Position numbers and translations under genes: made by a program. 36,053 bases of DNA, taken from contig JAJFIU010000161.1 of NCBI GenBank assembly GCA_021774695.1, positions 1 through 36,053 on the forward strand, read 5' to 3'. Source of the DNA: Alphaproteobacteria bacterium (lineage in GTDB: Bacteria; Pseudomonadota; Alphaproteobacteria; Sphingomonadales; Kordiimonadaceae). This document shows positions 1 to 8,488 of the stretch, one piece after another (positions within the stretch are counted from its first letter, which is position 1; every line of letters begins with the position of its first letter). The notes below the pieces were generated by a model. The model had not been told where the DNA came from and ran no database searches. It saw only the letters and a list, made by a program, of their open reading frames with translations.

Positions 1-1106
1 CGGAGTAAAATCTCGCCATAGGCGATTCTTTCTCTCCATACCTGTTCCGCTGCCGCATACTGTCCACGGAAAATATTGCTAAGCCCAATCGAATAAAGGC
101 TTGTGACATGTGCAAAATTGGCTTCCTCCGATTCTGGATCCCTATTTACTAACACTGTGGTGGTATGAAGCGCATATTCAAACAATTCGTCGGCTGATTT
201 ATGCATATCCTTGCCTAAATACAACCAGCCTAACTTCGAATAAGCTTGTGCTTTCCTGGACAAACCCAACGGACTAAGTTTGCTATCATCTTGCTGTGCA
301 TAGTGCGCCGCCACCTTGCTAGCGACAGCGTCAACCACATCTAACCGGCCAAGCTGCTGCAGTTTGGTCCCTACTAAATCCTCGACCATAAAATGGATCA
401 AATCTTCCGCTTTAGCGTTTTGGAGCTGAGCCTCGATACTAGCCTGCTGGGCCGCTCTTTCCGCTAAATTTGCCCGTACCAAAAGTCCAGTCGTCAGCAA
501 GGCAAAGGCCACTGATACTGTTGTCACCAGCACAAGGCGCTTTTGATGCCGCCTTTCATCCCGTCGAACTAGTTCATCAAGATCAACATTGAGCAAGCCC
601 GCAATTATTTTCTGTAAGGCTCGCTTCGGTCCATCACCAATAACCCTGGCATCAGCAGCTACTGGAATTTGGCCTGATTGCAGATAAAGTTTGCGCAGAG
701 CGGATGAAATACAGTTTGGTTCGGCAGAACTGGCTACTGGTACAAACTCTGGTTCGCCCTCCACAACATAACAAAGGATATTCCTGCTGTCCCGGCATTT
801 GATAAATTGTCGTATTTCCTCACTGACCCGGTCAGATTTGGCAGCAGCAGGAGAACAGATCACTATCAGGAATTCGGACTGTTTTATCGCATCGAGGAGC
901 TTAGAATCTAAGCTAACAGACGCAGGAAGTTCTTCGCGGTCGCGGAAAATTTTTCCAAGAGTTTTAGGAAGTTTCGCAAACTTCGCATGTCTGCCACTCA
1001 CATGCGCTGGCACACGGTAGGCTTCAAGCTTTTTCATCACCCAAGACGAATCGTCGCTGTTTTGATGGCTATAACTGATAAAAGCTTTGAAGCGAAATGC
1101 TGTCAC
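1..1106 (-). CDS. TIR domain, membrane and TPR-like protein, partial
   Basis: The gene runs off the left window edge, so only the first 368 codons are visible. Residues 6-105 form a bacterial TIR domain: FKAFISYSHQNSD at the start, then IFRDREELPAS, then IVICSPAAAKS followed by a Glu pair (EEI, residues 97-98) where TIR NADases carry the catalytic Glu. One membrane segment follows at about 190-210. After it come helical repeats rich in Ala, Tyr and Gly typical of TPRs. The start is GTG at 1106, preceded by AGGAAG at good spacing and by an in-frame TAA; there is no ATG option. TIR-TPR proteins are thought to be signalling or defence proteins; the partner and trigger cannot be told here. It lies 127 bases downstream of the LytTR regulator on the same strand. 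The TIR call is firm, the role is not. Confidence 0.85.
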   Translation of the reverse strand, partial: MTAFRFKAFISYSHQNSDDSSWVMKKLEAYRVPAHVSGRHAKFAKLPKTLGKIFRDREELPASVSLDSKLLDAIKQSEFLIVICSPAAAKSDRVSEEIRQFIKCRDSRNILCYVVEGEPEFVPVASSAEPNCISSALRKLYLQSGQIPVAADARVIGDGPKRALQKIIAGLLNVDLDELVRRDERRHQKRLVLVTTVSVAFALLTTGLLVRANLAERAAQQASIEAQLQNAKAEDLIHFMVEDLVGTKLQQLGRLDVVDAVASKVAAHYAQQDDSKLSPLGLSRKAQAYSKLGWLYLGKDMHKSADELFEYALHTTTVLVNRDPESEEANFAHVTSLYSIGLSNIFRGQYAAAEQVWRERIAYGEILL

Positions 1107-1233
1107 AAGCTGCTTCCTGAATTACTTATGGTTAAACTCCACACCCTATGCATATAGCTAGTTTATCAATACCAAACAGTTTTTTGTACAACTGATTATA
1201 AAATAATATTCAAAGTTTACACTACGAGATGAA

Positions 1234-1977
1234 CTATCGATCAAGCCAATGGCGAAAATCGGACACGCGGTCACGGCTAACCGTCACTAGCGAGGGGTCT
1301 GCAGCCATTTTTACATGATACCGCCCTTCGTCTATACGAATATCTTCGATTGCATCAAAAGCAACCAACCGTTGACGGCTGACACGGAAGAAAAGCCGCG
1401 GCTCAAGCTTTCGTTCCAACTCATTTAGTGTGTCATCAATATAAAAGTCGCGCCCATCAAACGTGCGCAGTGCTATATCTCGTCCGCGTGTTTCAAACCA
1501 CGCCACTTCATCGGCCTGAATACTGAATAATCTGTTGCCAGCCCGGATTAAAAAACGTTGTTTAGGGCTGGTGTCATATTCGATCTTTTTAACACCAGAA
1601 ATAAGGTCAGCTTTCGCGAACTGACTCTTCAAGGCTTCATACCGCTCAAAAGCGCGGTCAATATCTTCGCCGCGAACTGGCTTCAAAAGATATTCAATAC
1701 CGTTCGCTTTGAAGGCCTGAATGGCATAATCGTCAAATGCAGTACAAAAAATGACCGGGCAGGGCGGGTCGACAGCTTCAAATATGTCGAAACACAAACC
1801 GTCTGCCAGCTGAATATCCATGAAAATAAGATCAAATGATTCCGATAATATCCGGTTGGCGGCTTTCTCAGCCGTGGCTTCGATCGCGCTAACTTCCGCG
1901 CCAATTTTTCGTTCCTCAATCAATGACTTTAGCCGTGCCGCCGCGACAGGTTCATCTTCAACTACAAGGATATTCAA
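1234..1977 (-). CDS. LytTR-family response regulator
   Basis: This is the cytoplasmic response regulator of a two-component pair. Residues 1-115 are a receiver domain: acidic pocket E7/D8, phospho-acceptor D54 in FMDIQLADG, T79 and K99 in YLLKPV. Residues about 140-245 are a LytTR DNA-binding domain, with the typical FFRVSRQRLVAFDAIEDI stretch. Regulators of this kind bind direct repeats upstream of their targets. The start is TTG, which overlaps the kinase stop codon by 4 bases (TTGA), so translation is probably coupled to the kinase. No site is recognised for it here. The length (247 aa) is normal for the LytR/AlgR group. Confidence 0.93.
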   Translation of the reverse strand: MNILVVEDEPVAAARLKSLIEERKIGAEVSAIEATAEKAANRILSESFDLIFMDIQLADGLCFDIFEAVDPPCPVIFCTAFDDYAIQAFKANGIEYLLKPVRGEDIDRAFERYEALKSQFAKADLISGVKKIEYDTSPKQRFLIRAGNRLFSIQADEVAWFETRGRDIALRTFDGRDFYIDDTLNELERKLEPRLFFRVSRQRLVAFDAIEDIRIDEGRYHVKMAADPSLVTVSRDRVSDFRHWLDR

Positions 1978-3041
1978 GGCGTAATTCCCATAAGCGGTGC
2001 GCGGACAATAAATTTACCATCTGCTTTTTCAATATCTAAGCCCCGGCGCAGCATCAACTGGAACCGGCGGTCCAGGTTTTTAAGCCCAGTACCCAATGAA
2101 TGGCGGGTTCTGCGCGGTTGCAATGTGTTTTCCACAACCAGCGCACGGTCTTTATCCACATGGATTTTGATCGAAAGCGGTTGTTCGGCAGTCACAATGT
2201 TATGTTTGAGAGCATTTTCGACCAGTGTGTATAAGGCCATTGGCAATATCTGCTCTCCTTTGGCCTTGTCGGCTATTGCAATTTCGACGAGCAAGCCTCC
2301 TGGTACACGAGCCTTATGCACTTTTAGTAGTGCCTGCACAGCTTTCAACTCGTCCGACAGTGCGACTGTATCGGCTTCACGGTTCTGCAACACATAGCGA
2401 AATACATCGGACAGATCGTCCACGAATGCCGAGGCGCGCTGTGGGTCATCCTGAATAATTTGAGACAATGTTGCAAAACTATTAAACAGAAAATGGGGGC
2501 TCACTTGGTTTTTGAGTGCTTCAAATTCAGCCAACAAAGCCTGTCGTGAGGCGGCTTCTTTTTCAAACCGTTCAGCCTGCCATGCGCCGTGATAGTGAAA
2601 TGTTTCCATCAAACCATTAACGAACAGGGGAAGGGTGAGAGACAATACGATCAAATCGATCAAAAAATCGGCAGATGTCGGAAACCCGAAAAGGACGGTG
2701 AACCAACCGTAACTGGCAGCAAAAACGCCTAACATACCAAACGAAGCGGAAGCCAGGTAACGCAATGTGGCCAATTGTATAGTTGTTACTTTTTCAGCCA
2801 ATGCCTTTTCAGTGATGCGGCCTATAAATTCGCAACCAAACACTAAAATCGTTGCGACAATATAACCAAATACTGCGTCCAGAGAGAAGAGGGCGAACAT
2901 GCTCGTCCACGCAACTTTTCCTGATAAAACATAAGTTGATTTATAATAAACTATCATCCCAATCGACACGAATAGCCATACGAAGGTTAAGGCAATCGCC
3001 CGTGGCGTCATAAGTTTTTTCAAGGCACCTGGCATCTGCAT
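1974..3041 (-). CDS. LytS-like sensor histidine kinase (His_kinase family)
   Basis: This is a membrane sensor kinase partnered with the LytTR regulator directly downstream. Four hydrophobic segments lie at about 14-33, 48-72, 94-118 and 124-146. A short coiled region leads into the His_kinase motif NQVSPHFLFNSF, where H183 is the phospho-acceptor. The ATPase half shows an N-box (LPMALYTLVENALKHN) and a late GTGLKNLDRR loop. This is the architecture of LytS/YehU-type kinases without a separate periplasmic domain, so the signal is probably sensed in or near the membrane. The start is ATG at 3041. An exported alpha/beta hydrolase lies upstream on the same strand (95-base gap) and may be in the same transcript. 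Confidence 0.92.
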   Translation of the reverse strand: MQMPGALKKLMTPRAIALTFVWLFVSIGMIVYYKSTYVLSGKVAWTSMFALFSLDAVFGYIVATILVFGCEFIGRITEKALAEKVTTIQLATLRYLASASFGMLGVFAASYGWFTVLFGFPTSADFLIDLIVLSLTLPLFVNGLMETFHYHGAWQAERFEKEAASRQALLAEFEALKNQVSPHFLFNSFATLSQIIQDDPQRASAFVDDLSDVFRYVLQNREADTVALSDELKAVQALLKVHKARVPGGLLVEIAIADKAKGEQILPMALYTLVENALKHNIVTAEQPLSIKIHVDKDRALVVENTLQPRRTRHSLGTGLKNLDRRFQLMLRRGLDIEKADGKFIVRAPLMGITP

Positions 3042-3136
3042 TGGCTATCTTTCACAGGTATTCAGTGTGGAATTGATTAATCATATGGCGGCGTTAGCAC
3101 TGGAGCAACCATTGCATCAAACACTGGTTAACGAAA

Positions 3137-3799
3137 CTAGGTGTCAATGCGTTTAAATTGCGGTGCGACAGCCAGATGCTTTAAGACATGGCCACCGTTT
3201 TCAACAATCTCTATCTCGGTATCTGTACCAAGCTTTTGAAACTGAGCGTGGGCCTTCTTCGCCTCTAGCAACCAATAGCCATCCCGCTCACCTACAATGA
3301 AACGGATTTTCAACTGCTTCACCGCGTCATACTCGCTGCGCTGTCGCGGATGACCAGGGGTAGTCAAAATCCCGGCAAATCGGTTTCTCAACGCGGCTAC
3401 AATACGAAATACGCCGCTACTATTTGCACTATATTCCATCATGTGAAATTTACCGCCGCGCGGCACAACTTTCGTCGTTAAATGGTCAAGAACAGCATTT
3501 GCGTTATCAGTGCTAAAGCGAGGGTCGCCGATACCAGCTTGAATGACTACCCAACCAAACGCAGCAGGATCGTCTTGCAGGAAGAAGTCCCCAGGCGCCA
3601 GCATCACAGGATAAGGCCTTTGGGGGTTAAAACCATTGGGCAGGTAATAGTCCAGCTCGATGGTTTTGCCAGCCGACAGGTTTAATATTTCCGTTCTGTC
3701 TGGCGTCGCTGCGGGCGTGTCCTGAGCCAGCGACATGGGCCCAAACAACAATACAACAACTAGCGCCAATAGGGGCTTTCGTAGGGTTTGTATCTTCAT
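3137..3799 (-). CDS. Exported alpha/beta-hydrolase-like protein
   Basis: A short (about 220 aa) protein with a clear Sec signal peptide: basic start, a core LLALVVVLLFGPM, then SLAQ with likely cleavage before Gln. The mature part reads like a small alpha/beta hydrolase: LDYYLPNGFNPQRPYPVML near the start, a nucleophile-elbow-like EYSANSSG in the middle, an acid candidate in VGERDGYW, and a late His in ENGGHVL. The elbow is not a classic GxSxG, so the Ser is a candidate only. The fold resembles the esterase/depolymerase group; the substrate is unknown. I start at ATG 3799; an in-frame TTG six bases upstream (3805) is possible and would only add two residues. It lies upstream of the LytS/LytR pair, same strand. 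Confidence 0.7.
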   Translation of the reverse strand: MKIQTLRKPLLALVVVLLFGPMSLAQDTPAATPDRTEILNLSAGKTIELDYYLPNGFNPQRPYPVMLAPGDFFLQDDPAAFGWVVIQAGIGDPRFSTDNANAVLDHLTTKVVPRGGKFHMMEYSANSSGVFRIVAALRNRFAGILTTPGHPRQRSEYDAVKQLKIRFIVGERDGYWLLEAKKAHAQFQKLGTDTEIEIVENGGHVLKHLAVAPQFKRIDT

Positions 3800-3953
3800 T
3801 TCCAATCGAATAAAGATGCCATTATAGAAACCCAGACAACGGACTGGCCGCGAACCCGGTCAATCAGCAAAATATGCGTGGGAACAGTTGATTAGGCGTT
3901 GCCAACCGGTTAAATACAAAAAGACTGTGTCGCGTTAGTTTCAATTCCGGAAA

Positions 3954-5177
3954 TTATAACCCGATCAGAATACTGGCCAGCGCAGCACTCATTAAGTTTG
4001 ACAAGGTGCCTGCAGCAACAGCCTTCAATCCAAAACTGGCAATCAGGTGCTTTTTGCTGGGTGCGATACTACCCAGCCCACCAAGTAAAATCGCCAAGGC
4101 TGAGAAATTAGCGAAACCGCACAGTGCAAAAGTAACCACTGAAACCGTGTGGTCGCTGAGCGTTGATTGAATTTCCGCTAAGTTAGCGAAAGCGACAAAC
4201 TCGTTCAAAATAAGTTTTTGACCAACCATGTTGCCGGCAACAGCTGCTTCTTCCCAAGGGATACCAAGCAAATACATGAACGGCGCGAAAACCGCACCAA
4301 GGATAGAATCCATACTTAGCCCAGAAATACCAAATATTTCGCCCACACCGCCGACAATGCCGTTCATCAGGGCAATCAACGCAACAAATGCCAACAATGT
4401 TCCACCAATCGCGGATGCCAGCTTAACGCCTTCCAGCGCACCGTTAGCAGCGGCTTCAACCACATTGACAGCAGGGTCCCCCATATTGTCTACCGAAGAA
4501 AGATCGATCTCCTCATTTCGGTCTGCAGCTGGGTCGTCTGGCATCATTATTTTGGCCATCAACAAACCACCGGGCGCGGCCATAAAGGCCGCTGCAATCA
4601 GGAAATCAAGGCTTATGCCCATGCTGGCATAGCCGCCCAAAATAGCGCCCGAAATTGACGAAAGGCCGCACACCATCACCGTGAAAAACTGGGTGTCACT
4701 CATGCGCTCGATATAGGGCCGCACCACAAGCGGGGACTGGGACTGATCGAAAAAGATGTTGGCGGCGGCGCACAAGCTTTCAACCGGTGTCGTGCCAACC
4801 AATTTACTGACCGCGCCACCAAACAGTTTAACAAGCAGCGGCATGATACGCAGGTAATAGAGGACCGACATCAACGCCGATACGAAAATAATTACCGGCA
4901 ATACCTGAATTAAAAACACAAAGCCGAAACTGTCAGACGTAAAGCCGCCAAAAATAAAATCGGTCCCTGCCTTTGAGAAACCAAGCACTGCAGATACACC
5001 CTCGGCCAACCCACCAAGAACCGTTTTACCAAAAGGGATATACAGAACAAAAACCGCAAAAAACAGTTGGAGGCCAAAAGCCGCGCCAACGACTCTCAGG
5101 TTGATGTCTTTCTTTCGGTTTGAAAAAGCGTAGGCAATCAACAATATTACCGCAACACCTAGCAGTGGTCTCAACAT
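3954..5177 (-). CDS. Concentrative nucleoside transporter (CNT/NupC family) with altered base-binding motif
   Basis: An inner-membrane cation-coupled nucleoside importer of the CNT family; 407 aa is the usual bacterial length. The ribose-binding signatures are intact: NEFVAFANL and LCGFANFSALAILLGG, which hold the Glu, Asn and Ser known from the Vibrio CNT structure. The nucleobase-binding motif is different: where the family has GQ(T/S)EAP, this protein has DQSQSP (residues 144-149), so the Glu is Gln and the preceding Gly is Asp. This suggests an altered base preference (inference). The start is ATG with GGGAG nine bases upstream. It is divergent from the adenosylhomocysteinase-like gene, with 186 bases of repeat-rich DNA between them, so shared control and a shared substrate pathway are plausible. 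Confidence 0.93.
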   Translation of the reverse strand: MLRPLLGVAVILLIAYAFSNRKKDINLRVVGAAFGLQLFFAVFVLYIPFGKTVLGGLAEGVSAVLGFSKAGTDFIFGGFTSDSFGFVFLIQVLPVIIFVSALMSVLYYLRIMPLLVKLFGGAVSKLVGTTPVESLCAAANIFFDQSQSPLVVRPYIERMSDTQFFTVMVCGLSSISGAILGGYASMGISLDFLIAAAFMAAPGGLLMAKIMMPDDPAADRNEEIDLSSVDNMGDPAVNVVEAAANGALEGVKLASAIGGTLLAFVALIALMNGIVGGVGEIFGISGLSMDSILGAVFAPFMYLLGIPWEEAAVAGNMVGQKLILNEFVAFANLAEIQSTLSDHTVSVVTFALCGFANFSALAILLGGLGSIAPSKKHLIASFGLKAVAAGTLSNLMSAALASILIGL

Positions 5178-5212
5178 CGCCGTAGCTCCCCTTGGTCCGG
5201 CTTGTCTGCGCC

Positions 5213-5253
5213 AGTATCAATTCCCCATATCAATTACCCAGTATCATTCAAAG
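5213..5253. repeat. Three tandem 13-14 bp repeats in a divergent promoter region
   Basis: Three near-identical units follow each other: AGTATCAATTCCCC (5213), ATATCAATTACCC (5227) and AGTATCATTCAAAG (5240). They lie between the divergent transporter and adenosylhomocysteinase-like genes. Regular spacing in phase suggests operator sites for an unknown regulator; this is inference. Confidence 0.5.
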
Positions 5254-5260
5254 ACCAGTC

Positions 5261-5298
5261 TGTCATTGCCCAAGTGTGGTAAACCAAGTGTCATTGCC
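5261..5298. repeat. Paired direct repeat TGTCATTGCC in the same intergenic region
   Basis: TGTCATTGCC occurs at 5261-5270 and 5289-5298, 28 bases apart. CCAAGTGT also occurs twice between and within them. Together with the triple repeat just to the left, the whole intergenic region is built of short repeats. They may be regulator sites upstream of the adenosylhomocysteinase-like gene. Confidence 0.4.
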
Positions 5299-5363
5299 TT
5301 CGCCGGAGCATCCCTTTAGGATTGTTATGTACCTGACACCGGCATCATCAATGGGGCTCATAC

Positions 5364-6539
5364 ATGAACAAAAGTCAGCAAAGTAACACCCGCATCGACT
5401 GGGTAGGCAGCAGTTGCCGTCTTCTCGGCGCCATCAGCGACGAGTTTAAAACAACCCAACCTTTCGCTGGATTGACTATAGGTACCGGCATCCATCTTGA
5501 GCCCAAAACCGTCGCCCTGTTACTAACACTGCGAGCTGGCGGCGCAAGAATTGTCGCGACTGGGAACCTGAATAGCACCCAAGTTGAAACCGTCGGTTTT
5601 CTACGGGAAAGCGGCATTGAGGTGTTTGCAGAAACCACAATGGACAGTAATGTTCACGGGCAATCTCTGGGGCGTATACTGGATGAAAAACCTGATATAC
5701 TTTTGGACAACGGCGGCGACCTTTTTGCCCGTTATCTGGATAACCCGTACCAGGGTCTTATTGGCGGCACAGAAGAGACCACATCTGGCCGCATACGACT
5801 TGAACCCTTGCGCGACAAGCTGTCCATGCCGATTTTGGTGATCAATGACAGCCCGATAAAACAATTTGCTGAAAACAAACATGCGGTTGGCCAAAGCATT
5901 TTTGAGAGCTACATGCGGCTGACCAACCGCGCCACCAACGGCAAGCGGGTAACCGTGTTCGGCTACGGCGCATGCGGGCAGGGGGTTGCTGCCTGTTTTC
6001 GCGCCGCCTACAGCACTGTCAGCGTCGTTGACACCAACCCGGTAACCACGCTTGCTGCGCATTTTGACGGCTATGCCACGCCGCTTCGCCGGGACGCGAT
6101 TAAAAGTGCGGATGTCATCGTCACCGAAACCGGGGCAACCAATATTATAACAGCAGATGATATGCCTGATCTGAAAGACGGCGTTATTTTGATGAACGGC
6201 GGCCATTTTCCTACCGAAATTGATGTGGCCAGCATCAAATCCAGCGATATGGTCAAGAAATGCGTAACTTACCCTGAAGAGGGCATAGAAAGTCTGCACC
6301 TATCCAATGAGCACACGGTTCATATACTTGGTGCAGGTCACATGGTGAACCTGTCAGGGCCAAGGCCGCTGGGCAATTCAATAGAATCCATGGATATCGG
6401 ATTTGCATTGCAGGCCCGCTGTCTTGAGAGGGTTGCACAAACCAGAGACCTCAGCCAAGGTACTCAGGACTGCGTGGTTCCAGTGCCAACAGACATTGAT
6501 GCCCGGGTTGCTGAAGACTATCTGGCATTGAACCGATAG
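5364..6539 (+). CDS. Divergent adenosylhomocysteinase-like protein
   Basis: Family: S-adenosylhomocysteine hydrolase, normally an NAD-dependent cytoplasmic enzyme that splits SAH into adenosine and homocysteine. Kept features: H44, LLDNGGD (113-119), TEETTSG (136-142), NDSPIK with N161 and K166, the NAD-binding GYGACGQG (200-207), NGGHFPTEID and GHMVNL. Changed features by my alignment to human SAHH: D131 becomes N116, D190 becomes E170, E59 becomes Lys (GIHLEPKT), C195 is lost, and the MGH segment holding adenine-binding H353 is replaced by RPLGN. The C-terminal Lys-Tyr tail that reaches a neighbour's NAD is missing, and the protein is 391 aa against about 430. The NAD reaction core thus looks kept while adenine recognition looks changed. 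It is divergent from a CNT transporter whose base motif is also changed. ATG start with GGGG upstream. A true housekeeping SAHH is unlikely. Confidence 0.85.
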   Translation: MNKSQQSNTRIDWVGSSCRLLGAISDEFKTTQPFAGLTIGTGIHLEPKTVALLLTLRAGGARIVATGNLNSTQVETVGFLRESGIEVFAETTMDSNVHGQSLGRILDEKPDILLDNGGDLFARYLDNPYQGLIGGTEETTSGRIRLEPLRDKLSMPILVINDSPIKQFAENKHAVGQSIFESYMRLTNRATNGKRVTVFGYGACGQGVAACFRAAYSTVSVVDTNPVTTLAAHFDGYATPLRRDAIKSADVIVTETGATNIITADDMPDLKDGVILMNGGHFPTEIDVASIKSSDMVKKCVTYPEEGIESLHLSNEHTVHILGAGHMVNLSGPRPLGNSIESMDIGFALQARCLERVAQTRDLSQGTQDCVVPVPTDIDARVAEDYLALNR

Positions 6540-6770
6540 ACACCTGAATATTCCCAGCTCGATTAACTCAGTTCATATCTAATTTAAGCAAATTTGCAAA
6601 CCCGCGAATTATGCTCGTCACATTAAGACACTTTTAAACTTTTTGTATGAAACTGCTCATTGGGGTCGAGTATTTCTGACTCGCGGTGCAAGATGAATTG
6701 CATGCAGCGGGCAATTGCTAAGTTTGACATACAGGGTTTCCGCCCTTGTCGAACGGCGGAAGGAAATACG

Positions 6771-7292
6771 GTGCATTTTAAAGGCCAAGAAGTCCACTTT
6801 GATCGAGATGATCTAATCGTGAGTAAAACCGACCTAGATGGTCGGATCATATATGCCAACCACACTTTTCTCGAAGTGTCCGATTATCTTGAAGAGGATG
6901 TAGTTGGCAAACAACACAATGTCATTCGTCACGAAAACATGCCCAGGGCAATTTTTGACTCGCTCTGGACCTCCATTAAATCCGGTGAGGAAATTTTCGC
7001 ATACGTTGTAAATTCCACTAAACACGGGGATCACTATTGGGTTATGGCACACGTTACGCCAAGCCGCGAGGGTAGTAAAATTGTTGGTTACCACTCCACC
7101 CGCAGAACCCCCAACCCTCAAACAATCAAAAATGTCGTCATCCCTATGTATGACCGGTTGTCGGCCATTGAAAGCCGCAATCCGAGCAAAAAGGCTGGGT
7201 TACAGGAATCTGTGGCCGAGCTCAACTCCATGCTCGCAGAAAAAAATGTCAGCTACGATGAATTTATTGCCGACTTAAAGAAGGATGACTAA
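6771..7292 (+). CDS. PAS-domain sensor protein (Aer-like PAS half)
   Basis: A small soluble PAS protein. After a short lead the sequence is a textbook Aer-type PAS domain: DDLIVSKTDLDGRIIYANHTFLEVS, HNVIRHENMPRAIFDSLW, then YWVMAHVTP and IVGYHSTRR. These are the residues that surround FAD in Aer relatives, so an FAD- or haem-based redox/oxygen sensor is likely. The C-terminal 50 residues are helical. I chose GTG 6771 because AAGGAA lies five bases before it and because the upstream in-frame starts (TTG 6660, ATG 6693, ATG 6702) lack a ribosome site and encode an unlikely Cys-rich leader; the longer form is possible. The stop overlaps the start region of the chemotaxis receptor gene, so the two are co-translated and probably work together. 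Confidence 0.85.
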   Translation: MHFKGQEVHFDRDDLIVSKTDLDGRIIYANHTFLEVSDYLEEDVVGKQHNVIRHENMPRAIFDSLWTSIKSGEEIFAYVVNSTKHGDHYWVMAHVTPSREGSKIVGYHSTRRTPNPQTIKNVVIPMYDRLSAIESRNPSKKAGLQESVAELNSMLAEKNVSYDEFIADLKKDD

Positions 7293-7293
7293 C

Positions 7294-8418
7294 ATGGACG
7301 GATCTCAGAATATCGAAACGCTCGCCGACAAAAGTGTAGCCTCGGAAAAACTGGAACAAATGCTGTCAGTCGTTAGCGATGTATGTGCGGGAAATTTCGA
7401 ATCGCGCATCAATAATATAACAACAGAAGACTGTCTCGAACGCGATTTATGCAACCGAATAAACGAGATGATTGACCGCGCAGACGCCTATGTGCGTGAA
7501 AGCACGGCTTCGCTCGGATTTATCGCGAAAAATCAATATTTCCGTCGAATTTCACCTCATGGTCTTTCGGGGGCCTACGCCACGGCTGTTAATGAAATCA
7601 ATTCAGCTGCGGATGGCATTGAAAACAAAATGACCGAATTTCAATCCATTGTAGACTCCATAACCGAAGCCTCGGACAACCTGAACACCAGTGCGGAAGG
7701 CTTAACCAAATCAGTTGGCGAAGCAACTGAAAGGACCACTGCGGTTTCTGCTTCTGCAGAGGAGGCTGGCGCTAATGCGCAGACGGTTGCCTCAGCAGCA
7801 GAAGAACTGAATACTTCTATTCAGGAAATCAATCAGCAAGTGACACGGTCAACTGATTTGGCGCAGGACGCCGTTGCAGAAGCCCAAAAAACCAACGACC
7901 TTGTTCAGGGCCTTTCGGAAGCCTCGAAACAGATCGAAGCTGTTGTAGGTCTTATTAGTGATATTGCCGGCCAGACCAATCTGCTGGCACTGAACGCGAC
8001 GATTGAAGCCGCGAGGGCAGGCGACGCTGGCCGAGGTTTCTCGGTCGTTGCATCAGAAGTCAAGAGCCTTGCTATTCAAACAGCAAAAGCCACGGGTGAC
8101 ATCAAGCAACAGGTAACCGAAATTCAAAATGCAACAATTACTGCAGTTGATTCGATCGGTGACATAGGCAAAACCATTAATTCACTTAGCGAGTTTTCCT
8201 CGTCAATTGCTGCCGCTGTGGAAGAACAGGGCGCCGCCACGCAGGAAATTGCGCGCAACGTGGAAGAGGTTTCTGTTGGCGTTACTGATGTCACCACCAA
8301 CATAATTAATGTTAATGGTAATGTTGAACAGGTTAGCGAAGTTTCCGTCAATCTGCTTTCTGTTGCTGGAAATCTATCGGCCCACGCGCAGAGACTTGAG
8401 GAAGTCCTCAACAGTTAA
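7294..8418 (+). CDS. Soluble methyl-accepting chemotaxis protein
   Basis: A cytoplasmic chemoreceptor without membrane segments. The first 110 residues are helical and HAMP-like (repeated NRINEMIDRAD and AVNEINSAADGI). The rest is the long signalling coiled coil, with the highly conserved hairpin tip around GQTNLLALNATIEAARAGDAGRGFSVVASE, which binds CheA and CheW. There is no CheR-tethering pentapeptide at the C-terminus. The in-frame ATG at 7285 overlaps the PAS stop, but AAGGA at 7281-7285 fits ATG 7294 better, so I use 7294. With the PAS protein it forms a two-gene version of Aer, where the sensor and signalling halves are separate proteins. A GC-rich hairpin follows the stop codon. Confidence 0.95.
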   Translation: MDGSQNIETLADKSVASEKLEQMLSVVSDVCAGNFESRINNITTEDCLERDLCNRINEMIDRADAYVRESTASLGFIAKNQYFRRISPHGLSGAYATAVNEINSAADGIENKMTEFQSIVDSITEASDNLNTSAEGLTKSVGEATERTTAVSASAEEAGANAQTVASAAEELNTSIQEINQQVTRSTDLAQDAVAEAQKTNDLVQGLSEASKQIEAVVGLISDIAGQTNLLALNATIEAARAGDAGRGFSVVASEVKSLAIQTAKATGDIKQQVTEIQNATITAVDSIGDIGKTINSLSEFSSSIAAAVEEQGAATQEIARNVEEVSVGVTDVTTNIINVNGNVEQVSEVSVNLLSVAGNLSAHAQRLEEVLNS

Positions 8419-8430
8419 GTCACAAAAAAT

Positions 8431-8448
8431 CTGGGGCTAAGGCCCCGG
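8431..8448 (+). terminator. GC-rich hairpin after the chemoreceptor gene
   Basis: GGGGC, loop TAAG, GCCCC, 13 bases after the stop, with one wobble and one more pair outside. No T-run follows directly, so it may act with the AT-rich hairpin at 8466-8488. Confidence 0.45.
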
Positions 8449-8465
8449 TCCCGTCGGCAGGTTAT

Positions 8466-8488
8466 CTAACATAAGAATGTTAGTTTTT
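8466..8488 (+). terminator. Rho-independent terminator between convergent genes
   Basis: CTAACAT, loop AAGA, ATGTTAG, then TTTTT on the plus strand. It overlaps the last codons of the convergent minus-strand gene and would stop transcripts from the chemoreceptor operon. Confidence 0.65.

Noticed and set aside
5601..6299. A 232-codon minus-strand frame within the adenosylhomocysteinase-like gene
   Set aside because: It is an antisense shadow; the plus frame carries all family motifs.
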